DNA of 64,000 nucleotides, taken from the NCBI GenBank assembly GCA_949316235.1, contig OX438741.1, positions 9,600,124-9,664,123 on the forward strand. Direction: 5' to 3'. Every line of letters begins with the position of its first letter. The stretch's first letter is position 1. Of this stretch, positions 31,631-44,800 are shown one piece after another. The stretch comes from Oegoconia quadripuncta. Its lineage: Eukaryota; Arthropoda; Insecta; Lepidoptera; Autostichidae. Made by a program: the position numbers and the translations under genes. The notes under the pieces are model-generated. The model saw nothing but the letters and a program-made list of their open reading frames with translations, was not told the origin of the DNA and searched no databases.

Positions 31631-34600
31631 TTTATCGTCGTAGTGTTAGATAAATTGTTGAACTATTTTTAGATTTATGCATACTCTTACTTCAAACGGT
31701 ATGTTTTGTCGCAACACTTGCGGCTTGAAAATGTTAAACGCACGTAATTATACTAGTCTGATGTGATTGAAACATTTGGTATTTAGATCTGTTTAGCTTA
31801 TAAGACGGTTTACATTATATATTAATAATATATTATATTTATTATTATTATACAATTTGAAATTGAAACATGTCTTCCAAATATGATATTTAATTAATTT
31901 TATATGGGTCTATGTGTTATATAGTCTTCTAAAATATTACGTTAGACAGTTTGTAAACATAGGTATTGTTTGAGACTCATAGTCAAGTTTACCATCCAAA
32001 TGCTGGAACGGTGATCAATCATGGTGCTTGTACCTAACAGCATCAAAATATTGGAAAATGCGACAATAATCGCCTAATAAATCTTTTACAATTTGCAAAT
32101 TTTAAGTATTTATACATAAATATATTTTACATTAACAGATTTCATATATACTTATAATATTGACATATTAACATTTTATATATAATATCTTGTTGTTGAT
32201 TGTACCTACTTATATAAATTATTCTAAGTAGTTAGTGAGCCTAGAAATATTATTTACAATAGGTATAAGTGAATATTTTAATCAAAAGTCTTCCAAAAGA
32301 TATTGTTTGATATGTAACAACGAAGTCTTCCACATAATTATAGTATTTATAACTGCTTTGCTTCCATTTAGAAGGACAGAAATTATAAACCCTTTTGATA
32401 ATTTACTTAATCTATGAGATTAAAATCATGTAATCTATAGATTAAAATAATATAACATAATCATAAACGTAATATGAACTTTATATGTTTTACCTTTAAA
32501 CAGTTATGTTTTTCATATTTATCGTCTAGTTCATTTAAAGTAACAAATTGTTTTATTTGATATAACTATTTAATTATAGATAATATAAACATTACAATTA
32601 CAATATTCGTTCCTATCTATTGTTAAACAGGATTTTCCTTTGCCTGCAATCAAAAATATTTAGTAAAAAGATATTGAATTGTGACATCATCCGCTCTACA
32701 GTGCTTGATGAATACGTGTCGCTGGCATTAAATAGAATGAGATGCCGCGAGATAAAAGGGTTGCTCTATCTATCACTATACACTGTCGCACAATACACAA
32801 TTATATTCTGTTTCAGCTACGTCAAATACAATAACACTTCAATGGAGGGCATTCCTTAAAAATAATTTGTGTAATATGCTACAAATAAAATTAGTCTTCC
32901 ATTTTTAAATTATAATTGTTGTTAATTGATAATAATACCTAATTAAAAATAATAGTAATACTGAATATACATGTTACTTAGATTAGTAAATTTGGAAACG
33001 TGAGATGATTTGCGTATAATACATACCTTTATATGATACTTTAGTATAGATAAGTACCTAGAAGACAATGTGATGTAGACGCTATTCAAAAGTGAAAATT
33101 AGGTATTTGTCGGAACGTCTCTGTACAAGATCTTTGATAACGTGATGAAGTCATATAACAGAGTTACAAATGCACATAGATTATCGAAAAGTTCTCGTAT
33201 CTATTTTAAAGATTTTACCAAAAAAAAATTAATGGAATACGTTAGACCGATCTTCAATCTTAAATAATAAAAAAAATAAAAACTTTGTCAATTTTATTAC
33301 CTTCAATAAAATACATTTATATCAGCTATCACTATCACACCTATCTAAGATCTTTGACAGTATAAATCGAGGGTTTACTGGTAAAACCGGATATCTATGT
33401 GGTTTGAGTAAAATGATACAGGTCTCCATACAAAAGGAGAATATGTTTTCCACCCCCTTAATACCTCCTACCTTATTACAGTGCCATGATTTTTTAATAA
33501 AATTGGATATTGTTAAGAGCTAGGTTCGCGCGATTCGATTTTTTTGTGTACCTCATAGTCTAAAAACAAATTAAATTTTCATATGAGAGAAAATATTTTC
33601 AAATTATAACGAATACCAAAAAAAAATCAAGAATAAACCTCACTAGACAAATGTATAGACAGTGCGGTATAAGTAAATAATGAAATAACGCCCAAGTACG
33701 AAAAAGTAACATTTCAATGCACGACCTCTCTCAGTATTTTAAATAGTTCTGCAAAATCATTATAACGGTTTAATCTTTAATTTAATCTTACTAGCTGTGA
33801 ACTACCTATAATCAAATAATTATTTTACGCTCATAATGAACTTTAAACATTTTTTTGTTTACCGGTTTTCCCTAATGTCCCAATCTGCAGTTAACTGATT
33901 TTCGTGGTAAACCCTCTAATATCCGACTTAAAAAATCATATTACAAATGGAAAGGCAGCCGTGTATCTACAAGAATTTTACTGCCTTGAGCAAGAAAACA
34001 TTTTTTGTAGTGAAATGGATAATTTTTCAAAACATATAAAAAAGAATTTCAATTTGACTGTACTTTTTTACGCCTGTGCCGGTTGTAAACCTATTTAAAC
34101 AATGTTGCATTCTCTTTTTCCATTTTTGGCTGTTCAATTAATAAATAAATAAATAAAATATATTTATTTTATTGACAGCAGTCTTCACTAGACAAGAATC
34201 AAAGTTATTATTATTATAATAGAAATCATTCAATATTCAATGAAATTTATTTATATTTTAGTTTTAAATCACACACGATATTTAAACTATTTAAGTACTT
34301 ATTAAAGACCAAGAAAAAACCCGGCAGCATATTTTGTCGTTTGCGGGCGGCGTGATGAATTTTTTACCATATAATTCAAAATCGTTGAAATCTACATATA
34401 TACTTATATAAATACATGCACTCGATTAACATTACCCTCCTTCCTGGGGAGGTCGGGTAAAAAACAATGTGTTTGACGCTACATTTGACAGGATAAAACA
34501 TTTATTTACCTATAATAATAATAACTGTTGATAACACATCAAATTATTTTATTTAAAATGAACAAACACCATATTATTAATCGACACAATTTTGGTTTAA

Positions 34601-35790
34601 AAATAATATCCATTTAAAGTGAAAATCAACTGTATACTGTAAGTTTAAGTATACTTTTAATAAACTATCCTTTTTGTAATTGGGCTTCCATTGACGTTTT
34701 ACAAATTTTAAAAACTTATTACATATACGAATAATGAGTGTTGGAAAGAAATTTGGTTGTTACCTATGCTTATATATTTCAGCATATAGATATTTACTTA
34801 GAAATGTAACCAATTGCAATAATAATGTTGTATAAATATACCTACTTATAATAATATATGTATTGTGATGAAATGGACAATTCTAGGTGTGTATTTTAAA
34901 TAATATAAAATGTTATTCGATAATTTTGCTTGTTTTATGTTTATGACCCGAAAAGTGCAGTATCCCAGTTTTACTGCTATTATACAAGGTCCTAAGTTGT
35001 TAGCCCCAAGCGATGCATTAAACACGTGATTGTGTAGATCCAATGTATTTTAAGTAACAATTTTGCCAATAATATAAAGAAAAAACGCCTACAATTTGAA
35101 TGCTGCAGCGGTACTTTTCAGCGAAAGGTTTGTTGGTTTTTTAGGGTAGGTTCCCATGAAAACCGATGCAAATTGAAGTTTTTATGGAGTGACGTGACAC
35201 GTAAACGCTCCTAACGAACTGCGTGGCCCATTGATCGGATTGGATATTCTAGTTAGTGTCAAATATCGTTAGATCTGGTTCTCTTAAACAATAAAATATA
35301 TATTAATTAATGATGATGAGCATTTTGTCTTTCAATAAATCTGTTTTACATCCTTAATTTGATTTACAGCTTAAAAGGAAAAGTACCTAAATAATAATGA
35401 AAAAAGATTTGCAACATTAGCAACATATATGGTATATGCTAGGTAGTAGACGGGGCAGTCCCAGGATTGAGATCGAGTCTCACTCTCAATAATATATTAT
35501 ATATTTGATACTGTTCAAATTCAGATTAGACGGGAGAAATAAAATATTCTCAAGTATCATTCTATAAGTTTTTCTCAGTCTTGGGATAGTTTTATTAGTA
35601 CGAGCCTTCTTCAATGTCTTGTTACACTTACATACAGCTTATATTTATATTTATGTGTGTGTTGAAAATAAATGGTATTAATGGTATTAGTATATTTTAT
35701 ATATCGGCAACTTTTAAAAACACCATGTAATATATACAAATATATATTACCTAGGTAATAAAACAATCAAAACAAATTGGCAATTAAAAC
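31631..35790. other. AT-rich interval: VGAT 3' UTR and intergenic DNA
   Basis: After the VGAT stop there is an AT-rich stretch with AATAAA at 32076-32081. The rest has only short chance frames, simple AT sequence and a decayed CCTGGGGAGGTCGGGTAAAA-type repeat near 34440. I see no exon with coding character here. Confidence 0.6.
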
Positions 35791-35835
35791 ACAGCTCTCG
35801 CGCTGCGATTTTTCCACAGCCGCCATGTTTGCAAA

Positions 35836-38800
35836 ATGGACGCCTTCATTCGGGCATGCGCGCTTCTGCTGTTCGTATTATGTGTATTCTGGGTACAGAT
35901 AACGGTAAATATAAATGCATTAATTCATTATCTATTTAATTAGATTCCAAAATGTTAAAATTATTAAACATTTTTGAACACGATAGTACTTATAAATAAT
36001 TTCTACTTGGGGCTACCTAATTTAACGATAGTATCTTGAGGAAATATATAGGTAAAGAGGTGTGATGCACTGGTTAACAAGAACTGCACGTCTTCAAAAT
36101 AATACGCTGTATAAGCGCCCCACCATCTCCACTCGAAGGTAGCGCTGTATTTTTACCGGCTTCCCTATTATTTATCCTATTATGCCTCATGCCTACGAAA
36201 CTGCTGCAGGTATCCTCAAGCTATTCGATATCTGAATCAGTTATAGTACCGAACAGCCCTTGAATGCTCTCCAAATAATGCGTCCCTTCACACAATCTCC
36301 AATTTCTGAGTCTCCATACACTTCATGACCGATTGGTGTGAATTTGCACTAGGTCATAACGGTCTTAGGATCACATTGATCATGTTGCTCATAGAGCCTT
36401 ATTCCAGCCATCAAAAGGTTAGTGCCATCAGGGTGTTAACTCTTGATACACACAGAGAGTATGCGCTAGCGTATTAACTTTGCGGTAGATCCAACACTGA
36501 TCACAGGGTGGTTTCCGAATTCTTCTTACGTACCGAGCACTGCATTAACCAGATAGGACCTAGACTTTGTTCCAACCAAATTTGCCGACTGTTCTGCTAC
36601 ATCTCCGGAGTTTTCCTCCTCCACAGGAGTTTGCAGTGTATGATTTCTTCGAGAAATGTGTCCACACACCTCATCGATGGCAAAGTTTATTGGTGTAATG
36701 CTTGTGATGACCATTGATCCGTCATATGATACAGTCTTGTACAGGCTTACGGCACACGAGGGTAGTAACAGACCCGCTCAAGGTTCTGCCTGCCCATTTT
36801 AAAACGCAAGTCACCACTCCAGACAGACGCTGCATGCATATCTTTTCCTATCACACTTTCCACCAGATGAGCTACTTGTTAGTTTTGTCTTACCTTGCCA
36901 TTAAAAAAAGTTGCGTAGTATTAGTTACTTATACAATAGGCACTTTCTCCCCCTTAACTCAATACGCAGGTCACGAAAGTGTTGCCACCCTGAGGGTCTC
37001 AAAAGTATCATGCTTTTTTGGTTCAACTCGAGCATTGATGTCTGTATGCTAATCTAGAAGTGAAAGAAGTCTAGCACCACGTACCCTTGCTTTAACCTTA
37101 CATTTCGTATTAGTTTCCTTACAGCATCAGAAACCACCCTTGCTGCATGGAGCCTAACGACAACTTGACACTGGCCATGATTATAGACGCGTTCGAGATC
37201 TATGGCCACGACCCCACAGATAAGTTGGACAATCTTTGGCTGTACCAGAATGAAATGCTAAGAATAAAAACTGCCGAGGACCAGGTAATGCGTACTGCCG
37301 ACCTAACATCATCTTAGATTCCTATAGATATTGTACCGAATCCTGCATTACTGCAATGCTTAAGTGGTGGTATGGTTCAGACCCACCGTACCTCCAGGGT
37401 TATTGGAAGGGCTATGTGGGTCTGCAATGAACTTGGAGAAGGCCTAGATTTCCATACTAAAGGTTATGGCAGAAAATATTTCTTAACTGTAGTAAGCATG
37501 GATCCAAGTGTAAATAATGAAAAAAATACTAAATTTACAAACTAAACTACCTATAAATAAAAAGTTTCATGTAAGTCGGTGCCGTGGGGCACCGTACCTA
37601 GACGGCTGGTAGCGTTATCTCTCTGTATCGCAATACTAATTCGTTGAGACGTAGCTGCGGGCTGGCTGTAGCTTGTCGCCGGAGATAATTTTTAAATTTC
37701 CAATATTGTGCAGTTACAAGTCTATATAAACCCACTATACTATATAGATGTAGGTATGGTCAAGTGTCTTGACTATGCCTACACGCTGAGAAGAAGAATA
37801 TATTTATAAAGAACTATTGCTAATTGAAGACAAATGAAGAAGTGCCAGACTTGGCTCTACATTAGATCTCAGATCCTTACAATGATAGAGTCGCAAGGCG
37901 TGGCTAATTTTCCTAGCCCGAAGTTTCTGATGGGATAATGTTATTTACCACAAGTGCATACGTAACTGGACACAGTGTCGCCCCATTTTATAGTTTCTTT
38001 CGAAGTATAGGTAGCGTCGTCCTCATCACAATGCAGAGCGGTGTGGATTAGTACAAACACTCTTCATGGGGTATCAGATTCTAAGTCACCGATATTGCCA
38101 CTTGTCACCATACGACCCTGCCACAGACCATCATATCTCTCTCTGGTCTGACAAAATGTAAGCTAATGTTTGGGATATCTCTGACCACCTCATTTCGTAA
38201 CCTATTTATGCATGCAATCCACATTCCAGTATCTAATCAACGAGCGGATTCACATAGCAACTGATCACTTGGGCCGTTTCGTGAACCTCCACATCCAGGA
38301 GCTGAAGGTGCTGCTCATAACCCTGGATGATGTCATTGACAATATGCTCACCATGTATGAGAACCACAACTCCATTGCTGCCGAGAGAAAAGCCACGTAT
38401 ACTGGTGGCCCGGTGCCAATGGAATTCTATCTTAGTCAAGGTAAACTTCCAGTGATTAGGCCGCTATTGTTTACCCTACTTTAAAACATCGGAATCCAAA
38501 CCAAAGCATAGCTTGATGCTCTTATTTTTCCATGTAGTCCAGTAAGGACACACTTTTAACTTTAAAGGCCATGCACATGGAGAGAGTACCAATTACTATA
38601 GAGTAAAAATGTTTTCTAATAAATCGTTAGCTTGCTTTAGATATAATATAGATATTTAGTAATAAAGAGAAGGAAGGAAGAGAACCTTATGAGAGTGAAG
38701 GAAGCAGAAGAGGTGTGTCAGGATCGTAGCAAGTGGAAGTCTGTGGTCTCTGCCTACCCCTACGGGAAACAGGCGTGACATTATGTATGTATGTATTTAG

Positions 38801-41800
38801 TAATAAAACTATGTATCGTCTATGTACCTGCTGATATTTAAAGTTATTCACCTTTTACTTTGCACTATCCAACTACTTATTAAAAAGCTTATTTAACTGA
38901 GGTTGTCCGGAAGAAATCGCTATCAGCGATAACACCGCCTTTGTACACTTTATCATTTATGTCTTTGTATTTTATTTTTGTGTGCAATAAATAATTTAAT
39001 TATAATAATAAAACATAGACTATTAAATTAAAATTACCACTGTGAATTTCATTGCGTCGGAAATATACTTACATAAAACTTCTGTATAACTATTTTCAAA
39101 AAAATCCATCAATAAGTTCTTCCTAGTTATGAAAAATTTCACCGAGGACAAATATCACGACTCACACTAATTTTAGAAAATATAAAGTAGCGTTATTATT
39201 TTTTTACAAAATTGTTTTCGAAGATCTTAGCATCATCTACAACGCAATGAAGTTCACAGTAGTGGTAACTTTAACTGTAATATTGTAGGTTTTATTACTA
39301 AATACCTATACTAGACCTAAAGGAAACTACGGAATGCTTAGAAAACATTCTTATTCTATTAGTAATTGTTACCCAATCATTTCACAAAAAATCAAAAATT
39401 ATAGGAAGTTACTCCGCAAAAATTACTTATTTTTACTAGACTACTGTGAAAATCTTGTAATGACATTTATTTATTTATTTATTTGCCAAGTTTATAACTA
39501 TCATTACAGATTACTCCAATGCGATAGTTAACTAATGACAATTATGTGTACCAACTATATCTACCTATACTAAATAACATCGTACAAATAACGCGACTTT
39601 TTGAAATTCGCTCATACTGCATATGACAATATCTGTTCTGTCTGCTATCTCATTGAGTGTGTGTAGTGCTCGTGTCATTGGCCCTTTATTTAAAAGATTA
39701 GTATTGCCTCTTGGTACTTTAAATAGTCGACATATATGTTATTTACTTGAGAGACAGCACCGTCGATTGTCTTTTCATAGGGTGCTCACCCGAGGCGACC
39801 ACGCGGCTTCGGCGCACTGGCGTTCGGTTTAGAAAAACTACGTTACGGCTGTGCTGAGACCCGCTGAGAGGGCTTCCCCACGGCTGTGCGCCCGAGCCCC
39901 CTCGCGGCCTCGCCACACGCCAGTGCGCCGATCGCTCCTCGCGGCTTCCCCACGGCAGTGCGCACCGACCGCTCCTCGCGGCTTCCCCACGGCAGTGCGC
40001 ACCGACCGCTCCTCGCGGCTTCCCCACGGCAGTGCGCCCGAACCCCCGCGCATCGTCGGAAATGTTCATACATAGAATTTAAATACCTATTCTCACTTTT
40101 CCAGAATTCTACTGCGGCAAAAACGTTTATATTTTCATATCGGAACTATACAGCGACATCTACAATATGGGCAAGGGGTTGGCGCCATACTGCAAGGATC
40201 GCTCATTCGTCTTCCTTGGCTTTCTCCACTACCATGACGAGCAGAAGTACTACCTGATCGATGACCCCAGCATTACCTTCCCCACAGACAACTACGTACA
40301 TGGACTGGAGTGTCATGTTGGTATTTGTGTTTATAGGTGAGTTATTTTTATCTCCCCGTTGGGTTAGAGGTTGGTCTATAAAGGAGTGGATTGGTTCGGT
40401 GGTTAGACGTGTAGTTACGTCCTACTACTAAGCATATAAGACCGTGCTACCTTAGGTGGACTGCCATTGACGCGTTAAGGGAGGAAGACAGGACTGTAAT
40501 AGCAGCATAACAATAGAGACTGGTTTATTTCAGTTATTTCCATAGCATACTGACCTACGGAATTCTGTTGTGGGGAAATGCCGCGGATATAAATCTTATC
40601 TTTGTTCTGCAGAAACGAGCGGTTCGCGCGATTTACAAACTGGGCCCTAGAGTGTCTCTTAGGATTAAATTTAAAGAAATTAATATATTAACATTAGCAT
40701 CGCAATATGTTTACGAAAACTTAATGTATGTAAGAAAAAATCTAGAATCGTTTAAGAAAAATAGTGATATACATAATGTTAATACCAGATAATAAAAATA
40801 AACTTGCTGTTCATGTCAGCCGTTTACACAAAGTCACGAAGTCATTTAAGGGGCGCTTTTATAATAAGGTTCCACTTGACGTTCAAAATTTACCTTTAAA
40901 TAAATTCAAAACCATCATAAAAGAGACATTATTTACCAAAGGCTATTTTAAAATTTCTGACTATCTGGATGATAAGCAAGCATGGACATAGACCGCTCGG
41001 CGATATTCAGTCTAATTATACAATATAATATAATTGTAACCCAAACTTATTTTAAAAGAGCAACTCTTGAGTTTCTTGCTCGTTCTTCTCTGGGGAATCA
41101 GCTTTGTGAATGAGCAATAATGTCAAAAACTTTAATAATAAGATAAAAAATTTGACGATTTCAAGTGATAATATCCTACGAAATAAATATTTTTTGATTT
41201 AATTTGACTCATATATATTTCTCGCTCCCCGTTGGAAATGACTTTGATATCTTGAAATTTGTAAAGTATGTGCCTATTGCGATGTCTATTATTCTCATTG
41301 TCTTCGAAATTGCAGAGTAAGTTTTATAGTGATATCAAACAAGTTTACATATGTACGTGATACTAGAGCACCTACACAAAGTGGAAATCAGCTATTTTGA
41401 TGACGAAGTATTGTTCGTAAATAGTGCCCCAAAGGAAAATTATAGTGCCACTGTAGTTTTAGAGTTATTCAATATTTCAAATGAGCATTCTGCCGTCACT
41501 ACTTCTAGAATCCTCCTTTCTCATATACAGAGTCTACTTTACTTATGATTATAATTTGTATCCCAAAAAACTGTGCATAAATAGTACTTACCACCGAAAT
41601 ATATACGAGTGTCCCATAAGCAGTACTACGAAAACAACAATGATATTTATAGATGTCTTCCTGAAAAGAGGAAATGAGCAGCGCAGAATAAGTAGGACTT
41701 TTTTGTTCTCTGTACGTGTTATTCCATAGAATACCTTATTTTCCACCCAGCGAGTCTTTTTGTATGTTATGGTAAAGTTATCTCATAACCGGCATTACCC

Positions 41801-44800
41801 GCTCTTACACTACTGGGAGCCATTGAAAAGTTTCACTATTCAAGAATAAGAATAGTTTATTATGTACGCCACAACACGATACAAAAATAAAGAAGTATTA
41901 TGAAGAAGATCCCGACAATGCTGTCACGTGTTGCGGCGTGCACAAATGGGTTAACACTCAGCTCATGCTGCGACCTTCACCTCCTGGGTTCATCACCTCG
42001 ATGATACCAAATTATTGTATTGTCATCAGAATTATACACTTGCAACTCCATACCACAATCCACGTTTACAAGTTTGTTTGTTACAAGTCAAACTAATTAT
42101 AAGCATGCTATGTAATAAAAGAAGGCAAACTCATGCCGCAGGTTCCCGATGAAGAAACTAATACAACGCGAACGCGACATATCGACAATGCCAAAGGCAA
42201 TAGTCAAATGTGGGCTGGTCATGTACAAACTGCCGCCGCTGACGGCCGCGTCGTGCATCATAGCGTCTGGATCCTTCATCCTGGACTTCAATATCCAGGG
42301 GCTGCGGTACCGGCATCATGACTACTTGCTGGTAAGGAGAGAAAAATGATTATCTAGTCCCACACTAAGCAACTAGGGGCTTGAACTACCAGATGGTTGA
42401 ATACACGAATAAATTTTTCCATAAATAAATAATAAATAAATATCCTTAGACATACACACAGTGCCATCTAGTTCCATAGTAAACAACTATAGGATTGTGT
42501 TGTGGATACCAGATGGTTGATATACTACATAAATACATTTTTTTTTTGTAAATAAATACTTATTATAAATGAAAACATCCATAACTCGGGTGCACATGTC
42601 CGTATTCATCACACAAACATATGCCCATATCGGGATTCGAACCCGCAACCTTTTGGTACAGTGGTCAGAGTTGCTAAGCACTACACCAAACAGGTCGTCG
42701 TAATATGCATAATATAATTAATGTAAGCATCCATAACTCGGGTACACATTTATGTCGAGATACAAACTTATGCCCTTAGCGGGATTCGAAGCCGCGACCT
42801 ACAGACATAGCGGTCAGGGTCGTGCCCTGGGCCGTACAGGGCTCTGCACCAAACAGGTCGCAAACCGATGATATTGTAAATATAAAACTTAAAATGAACG
42901 ACGAAGACATAAAACTTAAAATGATCGAATTTGTTTTAACTGACAATAGTGTCGATTTGCTTGGTACACGCTTAAAGTAAATTTAGATCAGTCTTTACCT
43001 TTTAAAGTATAAAGTTTATTCGATGAAATGAAACTAATATAATAATGCGAAAGTTTGTGTGTGTGTATGGTTGTTACCTCTTCACGCCTAAACGGCTGGA
43101 CGTATTTGGATGAAATTTAATTGGTAGAGAGATTAGTACCTGGATTAACATATAGGCTAATTTTTGCTGAACCGATTTTGATAAACACTTCCAATACGAA
43201 AGTTTAGAAGTTTGTTTATTTATTTGTTGCTCAATCAAGGCGAAACGGATGAACGGATTTGGATTAAATTTGGTATATGGACTTAATCCATTAACTAAAA
43301 ATAATTACAATCTTTGATGATTTCCTATCCACCTAAGATAAGATCCTATATCTTAATATAGGATACTTTTATCCCGATAAAGTGAATTCGCAAATTCCGA
43401 AAGTTCGCGCGGGATAAAGAAATTCAAAATATCCGCGATAAAGCCTAAAACTAGTGCTCTCTAAAAACCTATAAGGATGCTATTTTGGAAGACTAAGCTA
43501 AAGCGACGACATTGAACTGTCATGTCGTCCTTTCTTGATTAGTTTTATCTAAGCGTGTGCCAACCGAATTGACATTGGGTTTACGATTCGGAGGTCGCGG
43601 GTTTGTTCCTCAGCGGGGTACATGTTTAAGTACTCGGTTTGATTGGTGGTCGGGCATTTTAAATGTCCGCCTGGCTAGCTACCACCATCTTATCTAAATC
43701 GGCCGCCAAGCAGCAATATTAAAAGCATTGTTGTGTTCCGGTTGTCAGAGATAAGATAACCAATCCCCCAAATGTGTTGTGGTTTCCGGGTCAGTACGCT
43801 TCCACCTTCGACCTCATCTTCACTTAACATCAGGTGTGATTGAGGTCAAGTACGAACCTGTCATGCATAAAAAAAATGTATGGTCACTCTACATTAAATA
43901 TATTGTGATTTCGCTAAATGTTACAGTCACTCTTATTCCCAGACCACACCGAACGGCGGGACATACTACACGAAAGAAGCGCACACGCCGCTAGTATGCG
44001 ACCATCATGTCTGCGAATGGAACTACACGAATCACTATGGAGGTATGCTATACCAGATGTCAAACATTACCTTTGCTAGAAGACAAGCTGAATGGATACC
44101 ACCTTTTTATTTAGTTCCGTCTGCTTAATATCTTTGCACATACACACAGCGCCATCTAGTTCCACACTAAGCAACTAAGCTTGTATTATAGATACCAGAT
44201 GGTTGATAAATTACACAGATATTGGCGCTATTTATGCACTATTTTTTGACATTATCAAAATAGGTAAATTCGCCATTATGAAAAGTTATGAGGTAATTAA
44301 AGTTGGAAGAAATTTTACACGTATTTCAGGACCGTTTCTCATCCCTGGTGATCCGGGCACGGGCGTCGACCCTGTACCGCCGTACATCGAGCCGACACCC
44401 AAACCAGATACAGATGGAGACGAGGAAAATATCACTGTACCCTGTGCGTAGTGTTCTATAAAACATACTCTTTGATTTTAGGTATTTTTCCATATTCATT
44501 TCACAGCGTTGTCAACTACGAGTCATTATTTCAAAAGGACATTATACTGGTGAGTTTTTTACGGTAAGGAAAAAAACTAGGGCATATAGATAAATGAAAT
44601 AGAAGTTCTTCTTCTTCTTATTTTTGAGGATGGCAACCAGTCAACCTCATTGTCGAGGGACATTACTGCCAGTTTCGAGTGAAAATTTTTATTTATCTTA
44701 TTTCTTCAGTTTATAGGTCAGTCTCAATCAAAACAAGTAATTCGTCGTATACAGAGTCTAGTCACGGTCAAGTCATTCTTCAGTAAAGTGGCAGAATGCT

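Noticed and set aside
39743..40257. Several overlapping open frames on both strands over the GC-rich tandem repeat
   Set aside because: They follow the 37-base repeat (not a multiple of three, so all frames look alike) and overlap the real exon start at 40105.
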